The notes below the pieces were generated by a model that ran no database searches, was not told where the DNA came from, and was given only the letters and a program-made list of their open reading frames with translations. This document shows, in pieces, positions 39,568 to 53,904 of a stretch of 64,000 nt of DNA. This DNA comes from Paramarasmius palmivorus. Taxonomy: Eukaryota > Basidiomycota > Agaricomycetes > Agaricales > Marasmiaceae. Numbering within the stretch: the stretch's first letter is position 1; each line of letters opens with the position of its first letter. The translations under genes were made by a program, and so were the position numbers. The DNA lies in contig JAYKXP010000026.1 of the NCBI GenBank assembly GCA_037176845.1, positions 434,001-498,000 on the forward strand. Reading direction: 5' to 3'.

Positions 39568-41674
39568 ATGCCAAAGCGTATACCCACTCCTCCTCCCTCA
39601 GACGATGTACGATTCTTCACAATATACCAACCGTATCCTCTCAATGCCAATATGGAATCGATACCTGACCGCCAAAAATGCGCTAGGTGGATCGCAGAGA
39701 TTATTGGCGAGCAGTATTTGATTGGTCTTCTTTACAAGCCTAGGGTGAGTGTATTGTTACTCAAATGCATTGAGCGAGATGCTCAAACATAGCCCTAGTC
39801 GTACCTAGGAAGCATTCTCATCGAAGTCAGTAAAGAGTTCAATCAGACTGACTCCCTATTGGGAGAGCACCGCTGGGGACAGTTCCTCGTCTGCCCAACC
39901 TCCGAAGAGCAAGAGCGATTCAGCCAGGTGTTTCATTCGACCTATGGTAGTCACCGAGCGGCCCAAAAGGATGGTAAGCTAGCTCCACAGTGCCGTTGAC
40001 CGAATCCTCGCTAAAGCCGTCGGTTTAGGGTGGAGGACTATAGACGTCGAGGACGCCTGGTTCAAGGGATGGAAACAAGGCCAAGGGTACGCGTCATTTT
40101 TTCTAAAATGGCGATTCCACCTCATTCTATCGTGAAGAAACGTGTTCAAGAATCCATATCCCAAGACTCATTGGTGTGATGTACCAGCCGAAGATAGGAC
40201 GAACAAACCGATGTGTCGCCCATTGCCTGTCTCTGTCAAACCACCTCCAGAGCAGCCAACACCTTCAGGTACGCGTTGAACGTGGTCCGACATACTCCAA
40301 AACCGTGACGCGTTATACTCTAGTTGTTGGGTCACCTGCCTGGCTGGAAGATAAGGCAGCTCCAAACCCAAAAGATCCTGTGGTCTTGAAGGGTGCCTGG
40401 GCCGCTCGTGCCGGTGGTCAAGCTATAGCTGGATCTGCGAAACCCGCTGCCGGTGCGAAGATTAAACCCGTTCCTACTGCACAAAATAGTTCTTCGACCG
40501 AGCCGATTCCGAACGTCACAACCTCCTCGGCAAAAGGTACGCTCCTTGGTCGCCTTTGACACGATCTCAACCTTATCCATATTACCTCAGTTGGCGCGTG
40601 GGGGAAAGGCAAACCGTCCTTCCCAAACATAGGCGCTTCATCTCCGGCTCCCACGAGCACTACTACAGCACCAGCTGCTACTGCAAAGCCCAAGACCGCA
40701 TGGGGTGCTCCCAATCCACGGATCACTTCGCCTACTGGTCGCTCCGCGCCACCTGGTCTAAACGTACCTGTAAAAGTCACTACCAAGGCCCAAAACAGTA
40801 CTACCAAGGCCCAAAACAGTACTCCCAAGACAAACAGTACTCCTAAGACAAATAGTACTCAGCAAGACAAGGGCAACACACCTGCGCCGCCACCTCCCGG
40901 ACTCACTCGCTCGACCCACTCTACTTCATCTTCTCTTGCCTCAGCTTCATCCACTTCTACCCTGAACGATTCAACCAACGACACCCACTTGACTAAGAAC
41001 AAGCCATTCACGTGGTCTGACGATGTCGAAGAAGAAATGTCTTCGCAGATGCAGACTGTATCTATTGCGACTACTCCGTCCTTTATGGATAATCTACTGG
41101 GTGGAGGTGATTTCCTCGATGAGGAAGAAGATCCAGTCTTTCCTTCAATCACTACCGGTTCTGTCCCAGCAGCTGAGAACTTGTGGGAAGTGGAGAGCAA
41201 GGTAGAGGAGACGAAGAAAGAGGAAGATCTTGTGTGTTCGATTCATAAGGACACACCGAGGATGTGTAAGAAGGGAATTTGTTCAGAGAGAGCTAAATTG
41301 GAGCGCCAGCGCGCGAGGGAGAAGGCGCAGGCGTCTGGAGGCACCAATGGAGGAGGTGCGAACGGGAATGGGAACGGTGGTAGAGGTGGTCAAGGTGGCG
41401 GCAAAGGTGGTCGCAAGGGTAAGGTTAACTATCAAGGTATGTTTCCTCGCTTCGTATCTGCCACACAGGTTCTGAATAAGGTTGTCACTTAGGAACTGGC
41501 GGATACGAGAGCACCCATTCGGGTAGAGTTGCTACTCGAGACGACTGGCGCACCGCAAAATCGAAGAGGAAAAACTCTGACTCGCGATCTCCGCTGCCTG
41601 TCAACAGGGAGCCGCAGGAAGAGAGTATTGAAGATATTCTTGAAGAGGATGAGAAACTGTCTGTTTGGGATTGA
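39568..41674 (+). CDS. Uncharacterised protein with Gly-rich, basic C-terminus (RNA-binding-like)
   Basis: Start at 39568 (MPKRIPTPPPSDDVRFFTIYQ), stop at 41674, with several introns. The ordered N-terminal part reads IYQPYPLNANMESIPDRQKC and WRTIDVEDAWFKGWKQGQG; a long Ala/Thr/Pro linker follows with a short tandem repeat (40780-40865). Then come acidic WSDDVEEEMSSQMQ, the CSIHKDTPRMCKKGICSERA segment with four Cys that could bind zinc, and a Gly/Asn/Arg run (GGRGGQGGGKGGRKGK) typical of RNA-binding tails. It ends in ESIEDILEEDEKLSVWD. The family is not one I can name; an RNA-related role is inference from composition. Confidence 0.65.
40785..40865 (+). repeat. Short in-frame tandem repeat in the Gly-rich protein gene
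   Basis: Two 21-nt copies of the unit actaccaaggcccaaaacagt are followed by two shorter diverged copies (about 15 nt) containing cccaagacaaacagtact. They encode TTKAQNS, TTKAQNS, TPKTNS, TPKTNS. In frame, inside the disordered linker; copy number probably varies among strains. Confidence 0.7.
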
Positions 41675-41975
41675 TTTGGTTCACTTGAGTACAATATTGT
41701 CGTCGCTCCGTTTTCATGACATCGTTTCTTGCATCGCCGTTACATGTGTATAGATAGATAGTGTTCTTCTCGCCTCCCTGTCCTCGATGTATAGTAGGTA
41801 TCAATATCGATCTTGGTTCTTTTCTTACATGGGCTATGAGTGGAATGAAATAGAAAGTGATACGAATGATAAGTATATTTTCATCGAGATCGATCAGAAT
41901 CGTAGCAGTGGAGGTGAGAACGAGCACAGATGTAGGGACCTAGTTCTTCGCAGTGATTTGCCGAGATCATGCAAC
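41675..41975. other. Intergenic region 5' of tRNA-Glu
   Basis: About 300 bp, AT-rich with short tagatagatag runs near 41750. No gene seen. It should hold the 3' end of the Gly-rich gene and the region upstream of the tRNA. Confidence 0.4.
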
Positions 41976-42065
41976 TCCAATGTGGTGTAGTGGCTAACAT
42001 TGCTGTCTTTCAAATTTCATACTTTGACTACACAGCAGCCCGGGGTTCGATTCCCCGCATTGGAA
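41976..42065 (+). tRNA. tRNA-Glu (UUC) with 18-nt intron
   Basis: Acceptor stem TCCAATG pairs with CATTGGA, discriminator A. The D-arm is GTGTAGTGGCTAAC, the anticodon loop CTTTCA plus C gives anticodon TTC, and the T-arm GGTTCGATTCC carries the polymerase III box B. The anticodon stem GCTGT/ACAGC only forms if 42013-42030 is removed as an intron one base 3' of the anticodon, the standard nuclear tRNA intron position. The mature length is 72 nt. The exons are identical to the second copy at 52121-52202. Confidence 0.93.
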
Positions 42066-42214
42066 TCTCCAAAGTTGAGCGAATGGTTTTTTGCCTCTAC
42101 ACCCCCACTCACGTTCTGCTATTCTCATCTCCACATTCTGGTCAGACTGCGAGACAGCCGAATCCAAATTGAAACCAGGTCTGGAGTCACACTTGCCACG
42201 TGCACTTCCTCTAT

Positions 42215-43189
42215 ATGTCAGACGCCCTTGACAAAATAAAAGCAACGACACTTCGAAATGCAGTTCGCGAGATTGGATACCCTGGATGGGCAAAGGCGAG
42301 TCGACAAGAGATGCTCGAGGCGGTGAGGAACGCGATGGGATTTGGTGGCACGACGGAGACGCGAAAGCGAAAGGCGGTGGAAGATGAAAAAGAGAAGGCA
42401 GGGAAAGAGGGGCAGGAAGAGATGGCATCCAGGACCAAATCGTTGGAGGAGAATGAAGAAAAGAAGCCCAGACTCACGCCTTACGTCGAAATTCCTAGCT
42501 TTAGACGTTATACTCGAAAAAAGGAGGAAGAAGATTCATTGGATATCAAGCCAGTTTCGGCACTAACCCTCGAGGCCCCGAAACGTACAAGAGGTTCTAC
42601 AAAGTCGGAGAGCGATTCCACGGTTCAGGTAGAATCCTCAAAGTCTAGCACGACCAAAGCAGCTAAAGCTACGTCGCGAAGCAAGCCATCTTCTCCTTCA
42701 CATCACTCCTTATCCGATTCTGAGCCAGGAGAGGAACCAAATCTTTCTCGTCCTCAGAGTCGCCCCAAACCCAAGCTCAGACCCAAACGCGTCTCGAGTC
42801 GTTCAACATCTTCTACGAAACACGAATACCATACTCCTCCGCCAGCACCCTCGACTTCAGTCCAGAGACCTTTCTCTTTTGGAAACAGTCCTGTCAAAGG
42901 ACGGACGCTGAAAACGTACAGGAGTCGAGAGGCTAGGAAGAAGAGAAGAAGTGCTGCCAGTGCATCAGAAGCGGAAGCAGAATCCGACATGGATCATGTT
43001 CTACCTGAAGACGAGGATCAGGAGCACAATTCTTTGTTTACGGGCCCAGATGAAGAAAGTCACGGCAGCGAAGAAGAGGCTGAGGAAGAGATAGTGACGG
43101 TGAAATCGAAGGGGAAAGGAAAGGGAAAGGGAACGTCGCACGTCAAAGTCTACCATCGACACGAGCATCATTATTACCTGCACAAGTAG
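42215..43189 (+). CDS. SAP-like/basic disordered protein A
   Basis: Single exon, 324 aa, starting MSDALDKIKATTLRNAVREI. The first ~40 residues form a helix-turn-helix module (TLRNAVREIGYPGWAKASRQ) resembling SAP-type DNA-binding helices. The rest is disordered: Lys/Glu/Ser-rich, with basic clusters (KPKLRPKRVSSRS, REARKKRRS) and acidic patches, ending in HVKVYHRHEHHYYLHK, a His-rich tail. A nuclear chromatin-associated protein is plausible but unproven. It shares the N-terminal module with the convergent gene at 43388-44055. The start at 42215 is the first ATG in frame after the tRNA. Confidence 0.68.
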   Translation: MSDALDKIKATTLRNAVREIGYPGWAKASRQEMLEAVRNAMGFGGTTETRKRKAVEDEKEKAGKEGQEEMASRTKSLEENEEKKPRLTPYVEIPSFRRYTRKKEEEDSLDIKPVSALTLEAPKRTRGSTKSESDSTVQVESSKSSTTKAAKATSRSKPSSPSHHSLSDSEPGEEPNLSRPQSRPKPKLRPKRVSSRSTSSTKHEYHTPPPAPSTSVQRPFSFGNSPVKGRTLKTYRSREARKKRRSAASASEAEAESDMDHVLPEDEDQEHNSLFTGPDEESHGSEEEAEEEIVTVKSKGKGKGKGTSHVKVYHRHEHHYYLHK

Positions 43190-43387
43190 TACCGCCCAGG
43201 ACCCTAGGCGTCATTTACAGACCCATCTATGTTTTTTCTTGGTTTAAATGCACTATAGCAACATGTATCATAGTCAATATACACACAAAGATAGTATACT
43301 AGTATACCAACGCGCCTCAAGCAGTGTCTGACGCGCTTTTGGGGGAGAAAACGATAGCAAGAAAGCAAGACATACATGTACAGACAG

Positions 43388-44055
43388 CTAATTCTTCTTG
43401 CGTCGGCTAGTTCTTCTCTCCGTTGTAGATGCACTATCCTCTTCTTCGTCTTTTCTACGCTTGCGCGACGTTGGCCCAGGTGCAGGCGCACTAATGACTT
43501 TCCTGCTTCGTGTGGATATCGTTTTGGCTGGCAGAATTGTGGATGTTAGTAACCCGTGAGGGATAGGCCTGGGGTAATTGTACACGCACCCTCCTCTTCC
43601 TCAGCAGCTTGCCTTCGCGTTTTCCTGGTCGTAACACTGGCCGCGTCGTCTTCAGGAGATGTTTTCTGTTTTGGCTTTGACTTCTTCTCGGTGGGTTTTT
43701 CTTCTTCCTCCTCCTCTTCTTCCTCTGTTGAGCCCCAGAGTCAATAGTCGCAACCTATCAAGTAAACCTACGCTTGCCTTCTTCTTCCTCCTGAACCTTC
43801 TTTTTCTTACCTGTATCCTTCCCGTTCACGCTGGCAGTGATTTTGCCGTTCTCTGTTCATTCAGACCGGGAAAGGAACAACGCAAAGAGCAAGCTCACTG
43901 AAAGCATCGACTAGAATCGTCTCCATCTCCTTTCTTGACGCATGAGCCCAGTCATCGTATCCAACTTCGCGTACGAAAGCTCTGAGAGTGGTTACTTTGA
44001 CTTTGGAGACGACATCGTAAGCTTGCGAGTCCGAGTCAGTGGGTTTGGAGGGCAT
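43388..44055 (-). CDS. SAP-like/basic disordered protein B
   Basis: Start at 44055; exon 1 (43899-44055) encodes the module VTTLRAFVREVGYDDWAHAS followed by RKEMETILVDAF, matching gene A's module (TTLRxxVREhGYxxWAxASRxEM). Three or so short exons follow with Lys/Glu-rich tracts, TTRKTRRQAAEEEE and the final exon ending RTSRRKKN at 43388. About 150 aa. The two genes face each other with ~200 bp between stops, as expected of an inverted tandem duplication followed by divergence. Exact middle exons are uncertain because the region is low-complexity. Confidence 0.62.
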
Positions 44056-44219
44056 GGTTTGAGCTGAAGGCTGAAACGTTAAACGCGTGAGACCGGTGGT
44101 TCATTCACTCGCGTAGCGCCCGTCGTGATAGCCACTCAGGTTTATTCGTGCCAATAATTATTGTCAAAAGCAATTGGTATTGGATTTCATTTACAATAAT
44201 ATACCGACAATAACGATCA

Positions 44220-46224
44220 CTAAATACTACGGTGTACTTCGATCGTAACTCTACCTAACGATACCCGCTTTGAAGGCGTAGAATGCATATCTTCAAGCAG
44301 GATTGGCCCTCCTCTCTGTGACTCGTCTGATACCGACGTGTTTGTTGTTTTCTCGACGGAAATTTCTTTCATGTTGAGTAGGATGCGGGAGGTGATGACC
44401 GAGTAGCCTCTGAAAAGAACGTGAACTACTGTTTTTTCGATGGCGAAGAGGTACGTACACCATACATGGGCTAACAAGAGCCGTCAGAACGGTCTTTATG
44501 GTTGGAAAGCTTGACAAGAAGCAGACGTACTTGATCAGTATTTCACCCAGAGTGGCGCGCATATGGGTGGTAATGATGATCTGCGATATGAACAGTCCTA
44601 TCAATATAATTTCAGTATCACTCAATGAAGAACAACAAGTAGCACATACCCAGCACGGGAACGAACCAATATATCCCGTCTCGCATGAACAACGATAGTA
44701 GAGGTGTTTGCATACGCCTGTTATTGCCGAACTTGTCCTTGTAGAATCGAAATCCGCATTTGTACATTGTCAATATGAACAAGACGATGGACTGTCGAGT
44801 ATCATGTCTCAGCTCGTCATCCGAGAAGTGGGGTACTCACAATTGCCATTGGAGTATAGATCATTGCACTGTAACTTGTTCTCGGAAAGTTGCCTTAAGT
44901 ACGAAGACCGTCATACTGATGCTCGGGAACCCAAATGTCAAGCTCACCCAGTGGATAACACCCTTGGACGAGTGGTCTGTTGGAACTGATGAGGAGCGTG
45001 CAGCTTCTTGAAAGCACGAAATCGTACCCAACATGGAGGAAACCATTCTCTGCGTGTCAATGAGATTGTGTAGCCTTCAAATATAGGAAGATAACGTACT
45101 CTTGATTGACGAAATGACATTAGAACATAGGACAATCCTGTTTGCACATTCAAATTTCATCTCGCCTTTGATTCCGGTGATGGACACACATGATGATAGG
45201 CTCCACTAGGAACGGGTCAGCTGGAGTACATTAGTAGCAGACAACATAAACCGACCGAGGATCACAGGAAGCAAGCAATACAGCAACGTCTTGGACTTGC
45301 TGTATAACGCCCAGACTCGCAAGAAGAGCACAAGGTCTACGACCGGAGTAATGACGATAGAGCTTGCCAATTCTAGCTGTGACATTCCGTGAGATACGAT
45401 CAAGAAGTCGAACGCGAAACGCACATAGAACAAGGCCACACATCTACGCAAGTGGGAATCCGAATGTAGGTTCAACGCTTGCTTCAGACCGGCGACTAGA
45501 ACACTTACTCCTACACAGGAGGCGGGAATAGGTCAGCCGAGGTCCGCGATCTCACGAATTCAACGAGACTCACATCGTCCGTGGGGACCTCCCGCAACAT
45601 GACTGATCAAATACGCCCGAGAAAGTTTGAGTGGGATAGGTTGCAAACCGCGAATGGCATTGGAACTCACAGCTGATATGTGCGCTGGATGATACTTCAG
45701 TCTCAATGAAACGGCGATCGAGTGAAGGTGATTCACCTTATTGCTAATAGGCTGAAGTAACGATTCTTGTATTGATGTTAACCGCGGAATCCGAGATGAG
45801 AGCTTGTAGTATGACGCACAATAAGCTACAGAAGGTTAGAGTAAGTTTTATCAGCGAGAATGCGATTGGGACACACAAATAAATATGCAGCAATTCGTTT
45901 TGGGCGCTTCCAAATCAGTTCAACCTGGATGTCATTCAGTAAGGAAGACTTCAAAACGGCACTGTCGATGGGAATACAGCACCTCCTTGTCGATGGTCAA
46001 GAGGTAATCCATCCTGCGACTCGCTCAGATAGATCATCCTGACACAGAGCGGAGAGACATACACCAAGATGGTCAACGCGGCCACTAGAAAGCAAGCTCA
46101 ATTTCGTCTATAAGCTAGAATTTGTAGAGTACACACCTGCCATATAATTTGTCGTTTGCGCATCTTTGACGACTTGCAGAAGAAGAGCAAGTTGGGCGGC
46201 AGCAGCTTCCTGTGAAGATTCCAT
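44220..46224 (-). CDS. DUF6533 multi-spanning membrane protein
   Basis: Start at 46224 (MESSQEAAAAQLALLLQVVK), stop at 44220, about nine exons. The domain signature is clear: MDYLLTIDKE joins VELIWKRPKRIAAYLF across an intron near 45.95 kb. Later exons encode membrane segments such as ITPVVDLVLFLRVWALY and LLYCLLPVILG (45.25-45.4 kb). The cytoplasmic tail reads RGGPILLEDMHSTPS. DUF6533 proteins are numerous in mushrooms, predicted to span the membrane seven times, and of unknown function. Exons in the middle (44.5-45.2 kb) could not all be resolved; several GT-AG introns of ~50-60 nt are required. Confidence 0.72.
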
Positions 46225-47412
46225 GGGTGCCTCATGTTCTAGGTATGAACACGTCTCTATTATATGAAGTTCTCTGGCTTCTCACAGATGCGCCACGGTC
46301 GCTGTTGGGCTGTGAAATCAATGAGAAGGTTGTTGGCTTCCGCTACCGCATCAATATCGGCGCGATCCTTAACAAACCGACGCGCTATCATTGTTCAAGC
46401 TGAACATGTTAGAGTCGTCACAATCCGATAAGATTCTGAGTAGAAAGGTAATAGTCAAGCAGAGAATACCTGTCCCCTAAGCGATTTGAAGGTGTCGAAG
46501 GTTTTGAGAAGGCTGAATAGCTTTCGTAAAGCGCTGTTTGTGGGCCTTTTACATGTCCTAAATTTATCTAATGAGGTTCTGGAGGCGCCACCATCTGACA
46601 GACTGACGACAATCGGTGTTAGTAAATACGAATCCGATAAAATGCGAGGAATTTATACTGAATACTCGCCTTTAATGAAGGCAATGAAAGGCCGTTCCCA
46701 ATCGAGCTCAAGAATGCACTGCTGAGGTAACACATTGTACTGACTGGAAGTGTCCCTAGTCCCACGAATCCAATTTCCATGCGTCCCAAGTCGAACACAT
46801 TCAGAAAGAATAGTGAGGACACTTGTTGAGAGACCGACATCATTGATGTACAGTGTCCTGAACAGTGATACACCTGCGTTGAGTTATCCACGCTGGCGAC
46901 ATTGAAATCTTGTTTCTGTCATCTTTGATGATCCAGAAGGACGAGTGACTTGTGAATCTTTCTGAAGGTCATATGTGTCGTTGCGTCATTGAATAAGGGC
47001 TTTCCAGGTACAAGGGCAAAGGTACGAGCAAGGCTTGCGCAAAATCTGGACATCATCCATCATGCTGAAAAAAGACGACATTATATAGGCGCACCAGAAT
47101 AACTTCGATATGATCTGCATCGTCAAATACCTTCTCTAACCCACATGATATGGTCCTGACGCTTCTGGCCATGCTTGTCACTTATGGTTGAACGTAATGG
47201 GAAGAGGAAAAGCGAAGATGGTCGACGTCGATTTGATTGGAAAGAAAAAAAGCGTGAGAGGTTACTGAACCAGAGCGCCGGCATAGGCACTGAAGCTTTG
47301 AAGAGCTAAGCTGTCTTGAGTATCATTTGTGCGTTCCCGAAGCAATACAATTGTACATACTAGAAAGTAGTTGGAATATAACAAAGAATAGCGTCAATGT
47401 CCATTGCAGTCA
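46225..47412. other. Gene-free stretch
   Basis: About 1.2 kb between the DUF6533 gene start and the stop of the DUF1295 gene. Several short ORFs on both strands lack motifs and splice support. I see no RNA gene, repeat or transposon remnant. Confidence 0.4.
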
Positions 47413-48564
47413 CTACTCGGCCTTGCCCTTCCCTTTAACAGAATCACCCCAAACTCTATCTTCGATAGCTTTCTTTCCAGTACTTCCTTCGGTTATGGAG
47501 AGCCAGATCGACTTTTCGATAGTGCCAAAAGGCGAGAACATCCCAACGCGACGTTGGTAGTCCTTATAACCTGGATACTTCTTCGTCGTGATGCTCTCTG
47601 TATATGGCGTGGACGAGAAAAAGAGAATGGAATAGCAAGTCGCGGGGAGAAGAAGCAAGAAAATGGACCACGTCGCCGGGTTAGAGAGGTCTGCACTGAA
47701 TGTTGGGTTTTTGAACCACTCCAGACACTCGGTGATGGAATAGTTCAGTTTGATATCGGAAGGAGCAGAGGGTGAAAGGATTGGGATGAAATTGATCGTC
47801 CACCAGAACAGCTGCTCGCATGCAAAGTTGGGATGGCGCGAATAGGCGAATAAACCACGTGTGATGAAGCCTCGTTGAGCGTCTGCTGCGGTCCACTCAA
47901 GTCTCGCTCCTGGCCAATGGTCTGCGGCATCGTATTGTCCACCTTTGAGGTGTGCGGCTTTGAAAGACTGGTACGAATACTGCTGGTTGTCGCTCGTGAA
48001 TTCAGTAGCAATTAGCATCAATGCTAGAGCACCCAACGCGTAATCTGACGTGGCGAGGGGCTCGGGGGCTTGCGAGACAGCAATGTAGGCTGGGATGCCC
48101 ATGAGGAAAAGGAGAATGTTTTGGGTGATAGCGATAAATGTGAGGTTGGTGACTTGGAATAGGAAGGGGTTGAGCTGAGTACGAAGAACGGCCCATCGAT
48201 AGTCCTCGTCTTTAAGACTAAAGAGACCACGACGGTAGGTGTTGTAGCTCAAGCGGAACATCCAGATAGTCACAAGGCCCAACATCATGACCGCACGAGG
48301 ATTCCATTCCTCTGCCAGCTTCTCCAGTGAAGCAGGAACATAGGGATAGAGAGGAAAAGGTTGCTCATGGGCCTTTGGGAGAATGGGTAGCAGCGCGTAG
48401 TACGCTGTGTAGATGGTGGGTAAGAAGGTCCAGAGACGGTCAACCTGGGATACGTTTGAGGTGACGATGGAGAGAACATAGGTCGTCACCGTCACAAATG
48501 CACAGAATTGCAACGGCCATTCGAATGCTGGAGGCACTATGGTCGTCATCGGTGTTGGTGGCAT
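47413..48564 (-). CDS. DUF1295 membrane protein (steroid 5-alpha-reductase-like fold)
   Basis: Intronless, 383 aa from the ATG at 48564 (an earlier in-frame ATG at 48594 adds ten). Multi-spanning: VTVTTYVLSIVTSNVSQVDR, AVMMLGLVTIWMFRLSYNTY, NLTFIAITQNILLFLMG and others. The C-terminal reductase-like core has GLFAYSRHPNFACEQLFWW, whose YSRHPNxxxE pattern is the cofactor-binding signature of this superfamily, and YPGYKDYQRRVGMF. Family members include bacterial and fungal reductases of unknown substrate. The start lies about 100 bp from the divergent XPB gene. Confidence 0.88.
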   Translation of the reverse strand: MPPTPMTTIVPPAFEWPLQFCAFVTVTTYVLSIVTSNVSQVDRLWTFLPTIYTAYYALLPILPKAHEQPFPLYPYVPASLEKLAEEWNPRAVMMLGLVTIWMFRLSYNTYRRGLFSLKDEDYRWAVLRTQLNPFLFQVTNLTFIAITQNILLFLMGIPAYIAVSQAPEPLATSDYALGALALMLIATEFTSDNQQYSYQSFKAAHLKGGQYDAADHWPGARLEWTAADAQRGFITRGLFAYSRHPNFACEQLFWWTINFIPILSPSAPSDIKLNYSITECLEWFKNPTFSADLSNPATWSIFLLLLPATCYSILFFSSTPYTESITTKKYPGYKDYQRRVGMFSPFGTIEKSIWLSITEGSTGKKAIEDRVWGDSVKGKGKAE

Positions 48565-48660
48565 GGTTGAGAGTATGACTAATCCTGAGATCATACATAG
48601 AGCACAGTCATCTCTGCAAGGGCGGCCCCGGCTCTTTTCCCAATACCACCATCATCGTTT

Positions 48661-52027
<3,367 letters not shown>

Positions 52028-52120
52028 TGAGGCCTATAGTAGAACAACAATATTCACCGATCCCAGGACTGTAAAATAGAATATATATAATTTGTTTGAG
52101 GACGTATCAAAAAAGTCGAC

Positions 52121-52202
52121 TTCCAATGCGGGGAATCGAACCCCGGGCTGCTGTGAATTCACGTTTGAAAGACAGCAATGTTAGCCACTACACCACATTG
52201 GA
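52121..52202 (-). tRNA. tRNA-Glu (UUC) with 10-nt intron
   Basis: Read on the minus strand: TCCAATG acceptor, same D-arm and T-arm as the copy at 41976-42065, anticodon TTC, discriminator A. The anticodon stem needs removal of a 10-nt intron (AACGTGAATT) one base after the anticodon. The 72 mature bases are identical to the other copy, while the introns differ in both length and sequence. Confidence 0.93.
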
Positions 52203-52336
52203 TTGACATAATCATACCCCCATGATCACTAGAGGTGAAATCACCCAAGCCTAAAGACCAAGTTGACACGGAAAATGGAACGTATCGCGAACCTACAACC
52301 GCTATAGCACCTAAATAGACTTGAATACATATCTTT

Positions 52337-53343
52337 TCATGTGTCGTAGATAACGGGTATGACTATGTCGTCCTCCTTCATTCTGATTGTCGGGTCATAT
52401 CGATCGAGCAAAGTGTGCTCGAGTCCCCATTGGCGAAGCTTGTCAAAGTCACGACAAGTATGAGCAACATCCCCTTGAAACTTATTTTTCTGTTCGGATT
52501 CTTCCCACTTCCACCTAGAATCACACGTGAGACACGCGCCCGAATTTCGCTAGCGATGAACGTACACTATAACACTTGTATCCCCAGCGCACATCAGGGA
52601 TTGCCTCAGCCAATCCACGCAGTGGTCCATGTGTTCCGCATTGTCATTGAGGTTCATAGCCATGTGCGTGTAGTAGTCTGAGTGAAGAGTCTTGCGGATC
52701 ATGTTCTGGACAGAAATTAGGTGCTCGCTTCGCCGATGCAATTAGCGAAATACTTACTAAGCAGTGTAAGTTGTGGAAGACGTCGAGCTCGACGATATAG
52801 TGGTCTTCATCACCAGGAATCGTCACCGTCTTATTGGGTAGGAGAGCTGCTTGACTCTTGGGTACCCTGGATATTCCAACTAGACAAGATTCGTATCAGC
52901 CCTTTTTGCAGGTGTCCCGAGAGATAAAATGCTTACAATTATACAGGCTCTCCCAGTGTGCGTCCAGCTCGTCTGATGGCCGGATATGGAACCGTCTGTC
53001 ACCGCCAATGGCAAACTTGGTAATGTGATACTCGACAGCATCTTGCGCAGGAGCTAACAATCCCGAAGCAGCTCAGAGTACTGTGCTGAAATGCAGAAAA
53101 ACTTGAAGACGTACAGTAGAGCAGGTTGGGTCGTACAAAGTTTGGATGGAGAGGATGACGACTCAGAAGGGCCCAGAGCAAAGCAGCCGCCTCGATCACG
53201 ATGATAAGAATGAGAGAACGACGAGAGAACCATGGTTTGACAACCGTATTCGTGACAGGCCTTTCTTCGGCTTCAGAATGGTCTTCATCCGAAGTAAGCT
53301 GGAAGTATGTGTGCTTGGGGTCTATACGCGTAGACTTGAACAT
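52337..53343 (-). CDS. UstYa-family (DUF3328) oxidase-like protein 1
   Basis: Type II membrane protein with one N-terminal segment (SLILIIVIEAAALLWALL). Start at 53343 (MFKSTRIDPKHTYFQL); stop at 52337; several ~50-nt introns. Family hallmarks are intact: VELDVFHNLHCL and HMDHCVDWLRQSLMCAGDTS, that is HxxHC twice with the LRQxLMC context. In dikaritin biosynthesis (ustiloxin, phomopsin, asperipin) such proteins oxidise and cyclise core peptides of secreted precursors in the secretory pathway. The neighbouring precursor (56009-57432) fits this role. The extracytosolic C-terminus ends in VIPVIYDT. A broader oxidase/halogenase/epimerase role is also known for the family, so the reaction is not fixed. 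Confidence 0.9.
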
Positions 53344-53471
53344 GCCACTTCAGGTGGGATAGCCCAAGGCTTGCTGGGAAATCTTCTTTGAAGTGAATAT
53401 AAGAAATAGAGAACCGTCCAAGAAACCCCGCATACAAGAGTCATGAAAGGCCTGGATCGGCTTGCATGAGA

Positions 53472-53904
53472 TTAGGCACTGGAATCACCGTCGGTCGGAG
53501 GGGCAAATTTGCCGCTAAAGGTAAATTGCATGTGGTTTCTGGCAGATGGAAGCAAAACCCAGCTAGGCGACTTTGGACGTGCCCGCAGTGTCAGCACCGT
53601 ATGTAGATCCAGTGCCTGAGGCATCTGACAAGCCCACCGCTTTACTGACTGTACCGAGGGTAATTCGTAAAACGACCTGATGAAAATTAATGACAGTGAT
53701 TCGTAGAGACTCACATGCGGAATTCGTTAATGACCCTGAACCGTAGAAGAAACCATTGAATACGCGCTCGAAAAGGCTCGACTGAATTGACGCCAGTTGC
53801 ATTTGATCATGAGGTGCTTGTGGCTGGCCATGAAACCCGTACATCGATGAACCGTCCACCTTGCTTCTACAGCGAAGAAATCGCGGGGTCCAGCCACGTA
53901 TCAT
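53472..53904 (-). CDS. Unrecognised gene between the two UstYa genes (boundaries uncertain)
   Basis: Two exons are likely. The upstream part contains QASIQSS-like LASIQSSLFERVFNGFFYGS. A GTGAGTCTC donor near 53714 and a CAG acceptor lead into SFYELPSVQSVKRWACQMPQ and then an open frame ending in GKFAPPTDGDSSA at 53472. The second exon is well-formed and protein-like, with no domain I know. The start could lie further upstream, so the gene may extend to 54.0 kb or beyond. Position makes it a candidate member of the peptide locus, but nothing in the sequence ties it to that role. Confidence 0.4.

Noticed and set aside
41994..42428. Minus-strand ORF of 144 codons covering the tRNA-Glu
   Set aside because: It overlaps a tRNA and the start of SAP-like gene A; its composition is an antisense shadow.
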